Assembly (NCBI GenBank): GCA_019638495.1
Contig: JAHBTQ010000001.1
Span: 682,001-746,000 of the forward strand
Direction: 5' to 3'
Length of the DNA stretch: 64,000 nt
Source of the DNA: Taibaiella sp.
GTDB lineage: Bacteria; Bacteroidota; Bacteroidia; Chitinophagales; Chitinophagaceae
The notes under the pieces were generated by a model, which did not search any database, was not told the DNA's origin, and saw nothing but the letters and a program-made list of their open reading frames with translations. Below, piece after piece: positions 53,155-62,749 of this stretch (positions within the stretch are counted from its first letter, which is position 1; each line of letters starts with the position of its first letter). Both the position numbers and the translations under genes were made by a program.

Positions 53155-54579
53155 GCGCGAAATAGCCACGATGAGTTCAGTCTTTTGTGCCGGTGCCGGA
53201 GGATCCTGCATGGCGAATTTTCCTTCCCGGTCTATAAGAAAATGGGCAGGCATACCCTGCACGCCATAATCCTGTGCTTCATTGGAATACCATCCACCGG
53301 AGGTCCAGCAAAAAGGACCGGATAGTCTAAATTGTTTTACCAACTTTTGACCCAATGTGGAATCCTCATCTATGCAAACGTAGGCGAACACGACCGGTTT
53401 ATTGGTGAAGATATCTTTTATCCTTCGGTCAGCACGCATCTCACCTACGCATTGGCGGCATTGAGTAGACCAAAAACTCAGATAAACAACCTTGCCGCGA
53501 AGGTCTGAAAGGTTCATCCTGGTCCCACTATCATTTACTAATACAAGGTCGGGTGCCGGGGCGCCGGCCGCAAGCCGTTCCGTTATGGCTAGTTGTTTCT
53601 CCAATAGGGGTAAGTACTCACTTTCTCTCCAGTGTTTTCTGAATCTATCTAGTTCAGATCTTGTTTTGCTAACGAGCTGGTGACGAATGCGCGCATATAG
53701 ATTCTGTGCAACAAAGTATTCCGCGCTTCCATTAGGGAGTGTGGTATAGGCCAGTGCAGTGACGCTGTCAATAAACCGTTCGGCATTGGCCGGTTCACTT
53801 GTGGGGAATGCAAAATGAGCAGCCTTTAATCTTGCCTCAAAAATTCCGCTCAAGTACAGTAGATATGGTGGAACGCTCAGCAGCTTGTCGTCAAACTTTA
53901 ATGGTACATCCTTTATCACGGCGTAGCAGGAATCAGGAATTGTATCTGTGAATCTGCGCAATTCCACTGCAGTATGCATCATGGGATACTGCTGCAAAAA
54001 GAAATAGTTATAGTACGTGAAATGAGCCAGCCAGAAACTTTTGAAATCTCCGGGAAGCCTTTCCCCAAAATTTTCAAGGAAAATTACTTCAGCATTTTTC
54101 TCTGCTGCTACAGAAAGTGAAAACGATGTTGGTGTTAGCCCCATGTAATTTCTTATCCGAGAGGTGTATTGGTTTAGCCGGCCTCTTTGCAGCGTATGTT
54201 GAGCAACAAAATTTTGTACATCGGCACCCTGCCCGCTATAATGTATTGAACTATCAAACCGTGACGCGTCTACCGAGAAAAATAGACTGTCTCCATCTTT
54301 CAGAAAGAATTCGGTGACATGGTCGCCATGCAGAAGTTCAGCCTGGAGAAACTGAGGCGCTGCTGAAGGCATACTCAGTTTCATCGAAAAATGCCCTTGC
54401 CCATCAATCTTTGCAGCAGTGGCAACAGGGTAGTAAGCAAGCCTGTTATTGTTATAAGAAACCACAACGCTATCAGCCTGTTTATTTTTTATGATACCCG
54501 AAAGTGTAACAGTCGCGCCAGGCGACAGCACAGAAAAGAAAACAAATACCGATAGAAAAAGGAAACGGAAGATAGCCAT
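53146..54579 (-). CDS. TlpA-like thiol-disulfide protein with DUF4369-like N-terminus
   Basis: A 477-residue exported protein with signal peptide ('FRFLFLSVFVFFSVLSPGA'). Residues about 25-120 resemble the DUF4369 domain common in Bacteroidota thioredoxin-like proteins; a helical middle follows; the last 150 residues are a thioredoxin domain with 'LSFWSTQCRQCVGEM' (CRQC active site) and the cis-Pro region 'GVQGMPAHFLIDREGKF'. It probably reduces disulfides in the periplasm. It lies 4 bases downstream of the metH-like gene. Confidence 0.85.
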   Translation of the reverse strand: MAIFRFLFLSVFVFFSVLSPGATVTLSGIIKNKQADSVVVSYNNNRLAYYPVATAAKIDGQGHFSMKLSMPSAAPQFLQAELLHGDHVTEFFLKDGDSLFFSVDASRFDSSIHYSGQGADVQNFVAQHTLQRGRLNQYTSRIRNYMGLTPTSFSLSVAAEKNAEVIFLENFGERLPGDFKSFWLAHFTYYNYFFLQQYPMMHTAVELRRFTDTIPDSCYAVIKDVPLKFDDKLLSVPPYLLYLSGIFEARLKAAHFAFPTSEPANAERFIDSVTALAYTTLPNGSAEYFVAQNLYARIRHQLVSKTRSELDRFRKHWRESEYLPLLEKQLAITERLAAGAPAPDLVLVNDSGTRMNLSDLRGKVVYLSFWSTQCRQCVGEMRADRRIKDIFTNKPVVFAYVCIDEDSTLGQKLVKQFRLSGPFCWTSGGWYSNEAQDYGVQGMPAHFLIDREGKFAMQDPPAPAQKTELIVAISRLF

Positions 54580-54583
54580 AATC

Positions 54584-55612
54584 CTATGCTATGGTTTCTA
54601 ACACGGGCAATGGCCGGGGCGCGAGGCCCTTAACCGCATTTGCTATAGCAGCAATATGCGGAGGTGTAGTGCCACAGCAACCGCCCAGCATATTTACCCA
54701 ACCCTCTTTTGCCCATTCTGCAACGATGGCCGCAGTCTGTGCAGGCGTCTCGTCATATTCTCCCATAGCATTTGGCAGTCCGGCATTAGGGTATGCGCTT
54801 ACATAGCATGCAGCAAGGTCAGAAAGCTCTTCCACATGCGGGCGCATTTCAGATGCGCCAAGCGCACAGTTAAGCCCTATACTTATTGGGTTTGCGTGCA
54901 TTACTGAAATGTAGAACGCTTCCAGTGTTTGTCCGCTGAGCGTGCGCCCCGATGCATCAGTGATGGTACCGGAAATCATTACCGGAAGTTTTTCCCTCTT
55001 CGTGTCGCGGAAGTATTTGTTTACGGCATAGATGGCAGCCTTCGCATTCAGCGTATCGAAAATGGTTTCGATAAGCAAAATGTCCACACCATTTTCCACA
55101 AGTGCTTTTATCTGCTCATAATATGCGTCCGCGACTTCGTCGAAAGTGATGGCGCGGTAGCCTGGATTATTTACATCTGGTGAGAGCGACAGTGTTTTGT
55201 TCATCGGTCCAATGGCGCCAGCCACAAAACGGTCGCTTATGTCAGTGCCGGTTTCCTTACCATATTCTACAATGGCCTCTTTTGCTATTCGGGCAGCTGC
55301 AGCATTTACTTCAAAGGCGAGCGACTGCATATCGTAGTCGGTTAGTGAAACCTGCTGAGCATTGAAGGTATTTGTCTCTATGATATTTGCGCCGGCTGCA
55401 AGATATTCTTTGTGTATAGCTTTGATTATATCCGGCTGTGTTATGCAGAGCAGGTCATTGTTTCCTTTTACGTCGCTATGCCAGTCTTTGAAACGCGCGC
55501 CACGATAATCTTCTTCCTGCAATTTATATCGCTGGATCATGGTACCCATAGCACCATCAATGATAAGGATGCGTTGATTAAGGAGTTCGCGTAACCTGCT
55601 CTCTACGTTCAT
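54584..55612 (-). CDS. metH: Homocysteine S-methyltransferase domain of MetH (split gene)
   Basis: A 342-residue protein equal to the N-terminal homocysteine-binding domain of MetH. '[20 protein letters not shown]' is the family start; zinc ligands are in '[14 protein letters not shown]' and '[16 protein letters not shown]'. In many Bacteroidota, MetH is encoded as separate proteins; the folate and cobalamin modules are not adjacent here. It probably works with them in trans. The gene follows yidD after a 40-base gap. Confidence 0.85.
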   Translation of the reverse strand: MNVESRLRELLNQRILIIDGAMGTMIQRYKLQEEDYRGARFKDWHSDVKGNNDLLCITQPDIIKAIHKEYLAAGANIIETNTFNAQQVSLTDYDMQSLAFEVNAAAARIAKEAIVEYGKETGTDISDRFVAGAIGPMNKTLSLSPDVNNPGYRAITFDEVADAYYEQIKALVENGVDILLIETIFDTLNAKAAIYAVNKYFRDTKREKLPVMISGTITDASGRTLSGQTLEAFYISVMHANPISIGLNCALGASEMRPHVEELSDLAACYVSAYPNAGLPNAMGEYDETPAQTAAIVAEWAKEGWVNMLGGCCGTTPPHIAAIANAVKGLAPRPLPVLETIA

Positions 55613-55652
55613 GTGTCAAAGTTAGCGAAAGGATAGATAACAGCAGTAGCAA

Positions 55653-55874
55653 TCAGGGCACAGGGTCATAACCATGGCCGCCCCAGGGGTGGCACGAACC
55701 AATACGCTTCAGCGTGAGCCATCCGCCTTTGAACGGGCCATATTTCTTAATGGCTTCCATTCCATATTCACTGCAGGTAGGTGTGTACCGGCAGCGCATG
55801 CCTAGTAAAGGCGAAATAGCACCTTTGTAGAAACGGATGAAACCAAGAAACAGGATGGAAAACAGCTTTTTCAT
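55653..55874 (-). CDS. yidD: Membrane protein insertion efficiency factor YidD
   Basis: A 73-residue protein with the complete YidD signature: '[20 protein letters not shown]' (residues 16-35), '[12 protein letters not shown]', '[19 protein letters not shown]'. It aids insertion of membrane proteins by YidC. It overlaps rnpA by 4 bases, the standard rpmH-rnpA-yidD order. Confidence 0.95.
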   Translation of the reverse strand: MKKLFSILFLGFIRFYKGAISPLLGMRCRYTPTCSEYGMEAIKKYGPFKGGWLTLKRIGSCHPWGGHGYDPVP

Positions 55875-56278
55875 TGGTCCGTCTTTTTAGCAATTTCACA
55901 AAGCTTATTAATACCGGTTATCACAGCTTCTTCCACAACTGAATAAGCGGGAATTTCGGCATTCATAAAAACGAGAAATACGTGAAAAGACCAGCCGTCA
56001 GGTATTGTCTCTATCAGTTCATGTTTGTTCAGTCGCCAGGCTTCAAAGAGAAGTCGCCTCACCTCGTGCCGGTCTACCGACTTACGGAATTTCTTTTTGG
56101 GAACGGAGAAACCCACTTGTAAGTTGCTGCCGTTTTTTATAGTGCCCTCAGCAGGAATGACCCGGAAAATGAACTTAACAGGGAAAACAGAAAACGCTTT
56201 CCCGGTACGGAAAAGCGTATGAATATGCTGCTCGCGCTTGAGCCGCTCATATACCTTAAAAGTATGACGAATGGCCAA
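55871..56278 (-). CDS. rnpA: Ribonuclease P protein component
   Basis: A 135-residue basic protein that helps RNase P cut the 5' leader from pre-tRNAs. The RNR-like conserved stretch is seen as '[18 protein letters not shown]' (about residues 82-99). The start is TTG 56276-56278: the in-frame codons upstream reach a stop (56291-56293) with no ATG or GTG between. It is 15 bases after rpmH. Confidence 0.9.
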   Translation of the reverse strand: MAIRHTFKVYERLKREQHIHTLFRTGKAFSVFPVKFIFRVIPAEGTIKNGSNLQVGFSVPKKKFRKSVDRHEVRRLLFEAWRLNKHELIETIPDGWSFHVFLVFMNAEIPAYSVVEEAVITGINKLCEIAKKTDQ

Positions 56279-56293
56279 CGGATTTAAGAATTA

Positions 56294-56449
56294 TTACTTC
56301 AGGCGACGCTCGTCAGATACTGTGAGCTTGTGACGGCCCTTTGCACGGCGAGAAGCCAGCACTTTACGACCATTAGCAGACTCCATACGTTTGCGGAAAC
56401 CATGTACTGATTTGCGGCTGCGGCGTGAAGGTTGATATGTACGTTTCAT
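56294..56449 (-). CDS. rpmH: 50S ribosomal protein L34
   Basis: A 51-residue very basic protein with the L34 pattern: '[20 protein letters not shown]' then '[20 protein letters not shown]'. It is part of the large ribosomal subunit. Order rpmH-rnpA-yidD is typical of bacteria and often near oriC. Confidence 0.97.
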   Translation of the reverse strand: MKRTYQPSRRSRKSVHGFRKRMESANGRKVLASRRAKGRHKLTVSDERRLK

Positions 56450-56518
56450 AACTTACTGTTTTAATTACCCTTTTTGCAAGGGAGTGCAAAGGTAGGGGGA
56501 ATATCTGACAAGAACAAA

Positions 56519-56527
56519 TTATACACA
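56519..56527 (+). other. Isolated perfect DnaA-box 9-mer upstream of rpmH
   Basis: TTATACACA fits TTATNCACA exactly. It lies in the divergent rpmH/TPR-gene intergenic region (56450-56696), which is a second possible origin location, but no other close box is nearby except ATATACACT at 56669. Confidence 0.35.
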
Positions 56528-56676
56528 GGCAATCAACAAAAAAATTCTGTCATTTGCCGGAGCCGCAAAAATAGCATACCGCCGGGAAACCAGGAAGCAT
56601 TTACCGAGAAGTTAAAATAGAGCGTTAGCGCATATGTTTCGGCCATGACCCGGCGACCTGTAACAACAATATACAC

Positions 56677-56685
56677 TACATTTGA
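56677..56685 (+). promoter_or_regulatory. Candidate -7 box for the TPR protein gene
   Basis: TACATTTGA lies 11 bases before the ATG at 56697 and overlaps an earlier in-frame TTG (56682), so the ATG is the likely start. Confidence 0.45.
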
Positions 56686-56696
56686 GCATTGCGCTC

Positions 56697-58502
56697 ATGA
56701 GGACTTTTAAGCTCTATATACTTGCTGCCCTGCTGGCCCCGGTACTGGTGGCGGCACAGCCAACGGCTGATAAAGCCCGGCTGCTATCGGCAGAAAAAAA
56801 ATATGACGAGGCAATAGCCATGTACAGCGAGCTCTACAAGGAGTCGCCCGATTCTGTTTATACCGACTATCTGAATACGCTGCTCGATGCCGGAAAATTT
56901 AAGCAGGCAGAAAAACTGGTAGAAAAGAAAGTTGCGGAAATGCCGCGCATGCCCAACCCGGGGATGAACCTGGAACTGGGAATGGTATATGACCGGATAG
57001 GGAAACCAGAAAAAGCCAAAGTGCAGTATGACAGCATCATAAATATGATAAATGGTGATGATATTCTCACCAATAATATTGCTAAGGCGTTTGTAGACGC
57101 CAACCACGACGACTATGCCATAAGGACTTATGAAACTGCGCTGCAGCGCCTGGGTAACCCACCCATGTATGGCCGCCCTCTGGCTGCGCTATACGCAAAG
57201 AAAGGGGACCTGGAAAAAGCAGTAGATGTGCTGCTAAGGGGTGGCCCTAGTGTATTTATGACTTCTGACCAGGCGAAGGAGCTGCTCCTTGAAATGTTGG
57301 GAACTGATCAGAAAAAACTGCAGCAGGTTCAAAAGGCTCTGGTGAAGAAAATAAACCTGGAACCGTCCAATAACTATTATGGCGAGATACTGACCTGGGT
57401 ATATACACAGAAGAACGATTGGGAAGGGGCCTTGATACAGATCGAGGCCATTGACGAACGGAACCGGGAGAACGGAAGGCGGGTCTTTGAGTTTGCTCGC
57501 TCGGCTGTCGCAGCAAAGCAATTTGAGGTAGCTAACAGGGCGTATGATGACATCATAGCAAAGGGAAGTGAAACACCCTATTATGTGCTATCGAAAAGCG
57601 AAAAGCTTGCAGCGGGCCTGAAACAGATAGAACTGAATCATGAACGAAAGCCTGAAGATGTGGCGGCACTTTCTGCGCTATACGACTCTTTTCTGGTAGA
57701 GTTTCCCAAACACTATACCCAAAAAACGGCAGCCGACTTTGCTACACTCAATGCAGTATATGGCAACAATGTAAAAAAGGCAATCATTATCCTGGAAAAA
57801 GCCATTGCAGAGCCCGATACGCGCCGAAACATGATGGGCCAGTTCAAACTGCAACTGGGAGATTACTACTTGCTTACAGGTAGGATCTGGGATGCCTCTC
57901 TTAACTATAGCCAGGTGGAAAAAGAGTATAAGCAGGAGATCATAGCAGAAGACGCCCGATTTAGAAACGCCCGACTTTCGTTCTACCGGGGAGACTTTGA
58001 CCTGGCGCAGAAGCAATTGAATATTTTGAAGTCGGGAACCTCCAACCTGATTTCGAATGATGCAATAGACCTTTCTGTGTTAATAACCGAAAATGTGGAA
58101 GACAGTAATACTGTGCCGCTGCAACGGTTTGCCGCTGCAGGACTGTTGATGTTCCAGAATAAGGATAAGGAAGCCGAAGCGCTGATAGATAGTATAAAGG
58201 CAGCCTGGCCCAAGCACCCCCTGGCAGATGATATTGTTATGATGCATGCTACGCTCGCTACGAAACACAGGGATTTTGGAAGTGCGCTCGCCTACCTGAA
58301 AGAAGTGGTAGACAAGCACGGTAAAGACGTTTTGGGCGACGATGCAGTATTCAAGACTGCGGAAATTTATGACGAGGAACTGCACCAGCCGCAAGAAGCG
58401 AAAAAGTATTACGAGCAACTGATAATAGACTATCCCGGCAGTACCTATGTGCAGGCGGCACGGCAAAGGCTGGAAGAACTAAAGAGCCAGGGACTTCAGT
58501 AA
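56697..58502 (+). CDS. Exported TPR protein
   Basis: A 601-residue protein with a signal peptide ('RTFKLYILAALLAPVLVAAQ') and many tetratricopeptide units along its length ('EKKYDEAIAMYSELYKESPD', 'KGDLEKAVDVLLRGG', 'LLTGRIWDASLNYSQVEKEY'), ending with 'AKKYYEQLIIDYPGSTYVQA', a repeat like those of outer-membrane assembly lipoproteins. It is probably periplasmic and acts as a scaffold. Partner not known. It is divergent from rpmH. Confidence 0.75.
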   Translation: MRTFKLYILAALLAPVLVAAQPTADKARLLSAEKKYDEAIAMYSELYKESPDSVYTDYLNTLLDAGKFKQAEKLVEKKVAEMPRMPNPGMNLELGMVYDRIGKPEKAKVQYDSIINMINGDDILTNNIAKAFVDANHDDYAIRTYETALQRLGNPPMYGRPLAALYAKKGDLEKAVDVLLRGGPSVFMTSDQAKELLLEMLGTDQKKLQQVQKALVKKINLEPSNNYYGEILTWVYTQKNDWEGALIQIEAIDERNRENGRRVFEFARSAVAAKQFEVANRAYDDIIAKGSETPYYVLSKSEKLAAGLKQIELNHERKPEDVAALSALYDSFLVEFPKHYTQKTAADFATLNAVYGNNVKKAIIILEKAIAEPDTRRNMMGQFKLQLGDYYLLTGRIWDASLNYSQVEKEYKQEIIAEDARFRNARLSFYRGDFDLAQKQLNILKSGTSNLISNDAIDLSVLITENVEDSNTVPLQRFAAAGLLMFQNKDKEAEALIDSIKAAWPKHPLADDIVMMHATLATKHRDFGSALAYLKEVVDKHGKDVLGDDAVFKTAEIYDEELHQPQEAKKYYEQLIIDYPGSTYVQAARQRLEELKSQGLQ

Positions 58503-58568
58503 AAGACTGAAAGGCATCCGAATACACATGTGACGTATCGTCAGCACAACCGTTTCTTATCTAAACTT

Positions 58569-58577
58569 TATTTTTGG
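58569..58577 (+). promoter_or_regulatory. Candidate -7 box for the gene at 58584
   Basis: TATTTTTGG fits TAnnTTTG and lies 6 bases before the ATG at 58584, which predicts a nearly leaderless mRNA. Confidence 0.45.
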
Positions 58578-58583
58578 TGCACT

Positions 58584-59489
58584 ATGAGACAATTGCTCAT
58601 CACCGTTTTATTTCTATTTTCCCATATATGTCATGCGCAGAATCGGGTGTTCATGGGGCGGGTCACGGACCGTCAGAACCACCCTATTCCTTTTGCAGTG
58701 ATAGAAGCTAAGGGGCTGGGTACAGGAGTATATACCGACGAGCAGGGCGTTTTCGCATTCTGGGGAGATGCATTGCGCATACAAACGTTGGTGGTTTCCT
58801 GCCTGGGCTATGCTACAAAGGAGATAAACACAGATATACTTCCGGCCGATTCGGTATTGATAATCCTGGAGCCTAAAGCCACCAGGCTGAAGGAAGTAAC
58901 CATTACGGGTAGGAATGGAAAAGAAGCGACCGGCATATTGGGTAAAAGCAGGAAAAAGCTTCATGCCGATGGCGACTGCTACCGTATGTATGGGTCGGAA
59001 ACGGCAATAAGGCTGGATGCAAATAAGGAACATGACGGTATACTGGAATCGGTATATGTTTACATTACCGGTGAGGGCGACCCCAAAACAAAATTCCGTA
59101 TTCATGTATATGAATATGGCGATATGCCTAAGAATGAAATTACCGACAGCAATGTGATAGTGCAGGCGCGAAAAGGAAATTCGTGGGTGAAGGCAGACCT
59201 CTCAGCTAAGCGGATACCGGTAAATGAAGGACTTTTTATTTCCGTGGAGTGGGTATCGGGATACGGAAATAGCCAGCAGGTTTTACAGTCAGACAAAAAT
59301 CCGGAAGTCGACAAATACAATGGCCAGGTGCTGGGCATTACAGATGGATATGGGAAGCCATCATATACCTGGAGCCGCAAACCCTTCAGCAAAGAATGGA
59401 TCTACTACGATGCACCCGATGCCCAGCGGAAAGGCGGTTACTTTCTGAACCCCATGATAATGGCTACATATTCATATGTAAAGCAATAA
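58584..59489 (+). CDS. Secreted protein with carboxypeptidase-like regulatory domain
   Basis: A 301-residue protein from ATG 58584 (an upstream ATG-frame start at 58530 would hide the signal peptide). Signal: 'RQLLITVLFLFSHICHAQ'. Residues about 20-100 form a CarboxypepD_reg-like domain ('GRVTDRQNHPIPFAVIEAKG', 'LVVSCLGYATKEI'), common in Bacteroidota surface proteins. The rest is a beta-rich domain without known motif ('KFRIHVYEYGDMPKNEITDS'). Function unknown, probably cell-surface. Confidence 0.7.
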   Translation: MRQLLITVLFLFSHICHAQNRVFMGRVTDRQNHPIPFAVIEAKGLGTGVYTDEQGVFAFWGDALRIQTLVVSCLGYATKEINTDILPADSVLIILEPKATRLKEVTITGRNGKEATGILGKSRKKLHADGDCYRMYGSETAIRLDANKEHDGILESVYVYITGEGDPKTKFRIHVYEYGDMPKNEITDSNVIVQARKGNSWVKADLSAKRIPVNEGLFISVEWVSGYGNSQQVLQSDKNPEVDKYNGQVLGITDGYGKPSYTWSRKPFSKEWIYYDAPDAQRKGGYFLNPMIMATYSYVKQ

Positions 59490-59620
59490 GCCATATGACC
59501 ATAGTCATTACGGGACAATTGGTGAACAATTACCTTGCGCCGGGCGCATGATGGGTAGAGCTGTTAGAGCCGGGATTTTCTGATTCAGAATTTCAAACCC
59601 GTTACTGCCCTATTATTTTT

Positions 59621-59629
59621 TACTTTTAC
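59621..59629 (+). promoter_or_regulatory. Possible -7 box for kmo
   Basis: TACTTTTAC is one base from TAnnTTTG and lies 14 bases before the ATG at 59644. A weak match. Confidence 0.3.
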
Positions 59630-59643
59630 AAACTCTGATTATT

Positions 59644-61023
59644 ATGTCACGTAATGTAACAATTCTGGGTGCCGGTCTGGTGGGTTCATTGTTAGCCATC
59701 ATTCTCCGCAAAAAAGGACACGAGGTAAAGCTCTATGAGCGCAGGCCTGACATGCGCAAAGCAAACATGTCGGCCGGCAAGTCTATAAACCTGGCGATGA
59801 GCGCCCGCGGATGGAAGGCGCTGGAGCTGGCTGGTCTAAAGTCGGATATGGAAACCCTGGCGATACCCATGTATGGCAGGTACCTGCACCAGCCGGACGG
59901 GCAAACAGCATTTCAGCCATACAGCAAGAATAATGAGGCTATCTATTCCGTGAGCCGCGGCGAGCTGAACAGAAAACTGATGACGCTAGCTGAGCAATCG
60001 GGCGTGACCATACATTTCGACCACAAGTGCACTGGCGTGGACGTGCCAAACAACGTTCTGACCTTCGGTACACCGCAGGGAGAAGTGACCGAAAAGGCAG
60101 ACCTGCTTTTTGGCGCAGATGGTGCATTCTCGGCGCTGCGTAATAGCTATACCCATATGGACCGGGTAAACTGCGATCACTTTTACCTGGAGTATGGATA
60201 CAAAGAGCTCAGCATTCCTCCCGGACCCAATGGTGAATGGCTATTAGAAAAGAACGCCCTCCATATATGGCCACGCGGCAAGTATATGATGATAGCGCTG
60301 CCAAATACGGATGGCACTTTCACCTGTACTATGTTCATGCCGTTTGAAGGAGAGGTAGCCTTTGACAAGCTGAACACTGAGGCCGACGTAAATAAATTAT
60401 TCGATGAGCAGTTTGCAGATGCCAAACCACTTATGCCAACACTTATGGAAGACTTCTTTACAAATCCTACGTCGTCGCTCATAACTACTCATATTTCTGC
60501 ATGGCGATATAAGGACAAGAGCGCGCTGATAGGTGACGCCGCTCATGCCATAGTACCTTTTTATGGCCAGGGAATGAACGCCGGTTTTGAAGATTGCACT
60601 GTATTATCAGGACTCATAGACGACTATGGTGCAGACTGGTCAGCGATACTGCAGGAATATGAGCGCAAACGTAAGCCCAATGGCGACGCAGTAGCATCAC
60701 TGGCATTGATGAATTTTGTGGAGATGCGCGACAAGGTTGCGGATCCTGTGTTCCTGGAAAGGAAAAAGATTGAAAAGGAGCTTGGTAAGCGATATCCAAA
60801 AGAATTTATTTCTGTTTACGAAATGGTATCGTTCAGCCACATCCCATATAACACGGCAATTCAGTGCACACAGGCCCAGGACAGACTGTTGGGGCAGGTA
60901 ATGAGCGAAGGCAATTTTTTTGAGAACATTGAGCAAGGAGCATTTTGTGACAGGTTAGACAATTGGATGTCGGCCTATCACAAAGAGGTGCAACAACTGG
61001 ATTTTGATAATGAAGCCGGATAA
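59644..61023 (+). CDS. kmo: Kynurenine 3-monooxygenase
   Basis: A 459-residue FAD enzyme that hydroxylates kynurenine, a step from tryptophan to quinolinate and NAD. Features: FAD loop 'VTILGAGLVGSLLAIILRKK' (residues 5-24), the family-specific 'SAGKSINLAMSARGWKALEL' (42-61), and the second FAD motif 'GDAAHAIVPFYGQGMNAGFE' (near 298-317). No other kynurenine-pathway gene is adjacent. Its end overlaps recJ by 14 bases. Confidence 0.9.
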   Translation: MSRNVTILGAGLVGSLLAIILRKKGHEVKLYERRPDMRKANMSAGKSINLAMSARGWKALELAGLKSDMETLAIPMYGRYLHQPDGQTAFQPYSKNNEAIYSVSRGELNRKLMTLAEQSGVTIHFDHKCTGVDVPNNVLTFGTPQGEVTEKADLLFGADGAFSALRNSYTHMDRVNCDHFYLEYGYKELSIPPGPNGEWLLEKNALHIWPRGKYMMIALPNTDGTFTCTMFMPFEGEVAFDKLNTEADVNKLFDEQFADAKPLMPTLMEDFFTNPTSSLITTHISAWRYKDKSALIGDAAHAIVPFYGQGMNAGFEDCTVLSGLIDDYGADWSAILQEYERKRKPNGDAVASLALMNFVEMRDKVADPVFLERKKIEKELGKRYPKEFISVYEMVSFSHIPYNTAIQCTQAQDRLLGQVMSEGNFFENIEQGAFCDRLDNWMSAYHKEVQQLDFDNEAG

Positions 61024-62749
61024 GAGATGGACCATTAAACCGGCAGACGAAGCTGTAGTAAACAAACTGTACGACGAGCTGCAAATTCAGCCAGCCCTTT
61101 GCAGGCTGCTCGCAGTGCGTAACATAAAAGATTTTGAAAGTGCCCGCCTTTTCTTCAGGCCTGAACTATCGCACCTCCATGACCCTTTCCTGATGAAAGG
61201 AATGAAAAGGGCAGTGGAGCGGATAACCGAAGGTATAGAATGGCATGAGCGAATAATGGTCTATGGAGACTACGATGTGGATGGGACCACAGCAGTAGCC
61301 CTCGTGTATCGTTTTCTAAGAGATCACTATAAAGGGCCGCTCTCCTATTATATCCCGCACCGCTATCGTGAGGGGTATGGCATCTCGAGACAGGGGATAG
61401 ATTTTGCGCATCGCAATGGATATACGTTGATGATAACCCTGGATTGCGGCATTAAGTCCGTAGAGATGATAGCCTATGCGCAATCTCTGGGAATAGACGT
61501 AATAGTATGCGACCACCACTTGCCGGATAGCACATTGCCGCCGGCGATAGCAATACTAAACCCCAAGCAAAACGACTGTAAGTATCCATACAAGGAATTA
61601 AGCGGTTGCGGCATAGGGTTCAAGTTGGTTTCGGCACTTGCTATGCAATGGAAAGTGCCATTTGCCGAAATAGAAAAATACCTGGACCTGGTAGCCACAA
61701 GCATAGCAGCAGATATAGTGCCTATAGACGGAGAGAACCGTATACTGGCTCATTATGGTGTGAAGCAGATAAACGAATGTCCGTGCCTGGCCATAGCCAC
61801 GCTCAAGGAGTTGGGAGGCGTGCAAAAGGACCTAACCATATCTGACCTTGTCTTTGTAATAGGCCCACGCGTAAATGCGGCCGGCCGAATGGATGACGCG
61901 AAGAAGGCAGTAGAGTTCTTTTCGGAATCGGACACCGTGCGCATACAGGAGCTTGCGGCAGCGCTGCATTCAGACAATGATGACCGGAAAGAAATTGATA
62001 AGAGCATTACTGAGGAAGCGCTGTCTATTCTCAATGATGAGGAGATATATCATGGGCGTAAGTCTACAGTACTCTTCCGGCCACATTGGCACAAGGGCGT
62101 TGTGGGCATCGTCGCTTCACGTCTTATAGACCACTACTACCGGCCAACGATTGTGCTTACATCTGCCAACGGGAAAGCCACAGGGTCTGCCCGTTCTGTT
62201 TCCGGTTTCAACATTTATGAGGCCATACACGAGTGTCGTGAGTTGCTGGATAATTATGGTGGCCACTTTTTCGCTGCAGGCATGACGATGGACGAAACCA
62301 AAGTAGAAGCGTTTATTACAAAGTTTGAAGACATCGTATCTTCTACCATCACAGTAGAACAGCAAACACCTGAGATAGAAATTGATGCGGAGATACCGTT
62401 AACGCTGGTGAAGCCGGCATTCTACAACATTATCAAGCAATTTGAGCCGTTTGGCCCGGCTAATATGAAGCCGATTTTCCTGACGCGGAATGTTTACAAT
62501 TACCAGGGCTCAACCCAGGTGGTGAAGGAACAGCACCTGCGCGTGGTGGCCCACCAGAAAAACGGCGCCGTTGTTGAGGGTATCGGGTTTGGTCTGGGCG
62601 ACAAATACGACATCGTCACAGGCGGTCCGTTCGACATGCTTTACACTATTGAAGAGAATGAATACAATGGCAACACACGCCTTCAGATAAGGGTAGTAGA
62701 TGTGAAGCGTGCCGGATCATGGTCGTCTCCTAAAACACCTTTAGCGTAA
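61010..62749 (+). CDS. recJ: Single-stranded-DNA exonuclease RecJ
   Basis: A 579-residue protein from ATG 61010 (overlapping the kmo stop). The DHH domain shows 'VYGDYDVDGTTAVALVYRFL' (near 85-104), 'ITLDCGIKS', and 'VIVCDHHLPDSTLPPAIA'; the DHHA1 domain shows 'GSARSVSGFNIYEAIHEC' and 'NYGGHFFAAGMTM'. RecJ degrades 5' single strands in repair and recombination. Its 3' end overlaps the convergent gene by 20 bases. Confidence 0.95.
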   Translation: MKPDKRWTIKPADEAVVNKLYDELQIQPALCRLLAVRNIKDFESARLFFRPELSHLHDPFLMKGMKRAVERITEGIEWHERIMVYGDYDVDGTTAVALVYRFLRDHYKGPLSYYIPHRYREGYGISRQGIDFAHRNGYTLMITLDCGIKSVEMIAYAQSLGIDVIVCDHHLPDSTLPPAIAILNPKQNDCKYPYKELSGCGIGFKLVSALAMQWKVPFAEIEKYLDLVATSIAADIVPIDGENRILAHYGVKQINECPCLAIATLKELGGVQKDLTISDLVFVIGPRVNAAGRMDDAKKAVEFFSESDTVRIQELAAALHSDNDDRKEIDKSITEEALSILNDEEIYHGRKSTVLFRPHWHKGVVGIVASRLIDHYYRPTIVLTSANGKATGSARSVSGFNIYEAIHECRELLDNYGGHFFAAGMTMDETKVEAFITKFEDIVSSTITVEQQTPEIEIDAEIPLTLVKPAFYNIIKQFEPFGPANMKPIFLTRNVYNYQGSTQVVKEQHLRVVAHQKNGAVVEGIGFGLGDKYDIVTGGPFDMLYTIEENEYNGNTRLQIRVVDVKRAGSWSSPKTPLA

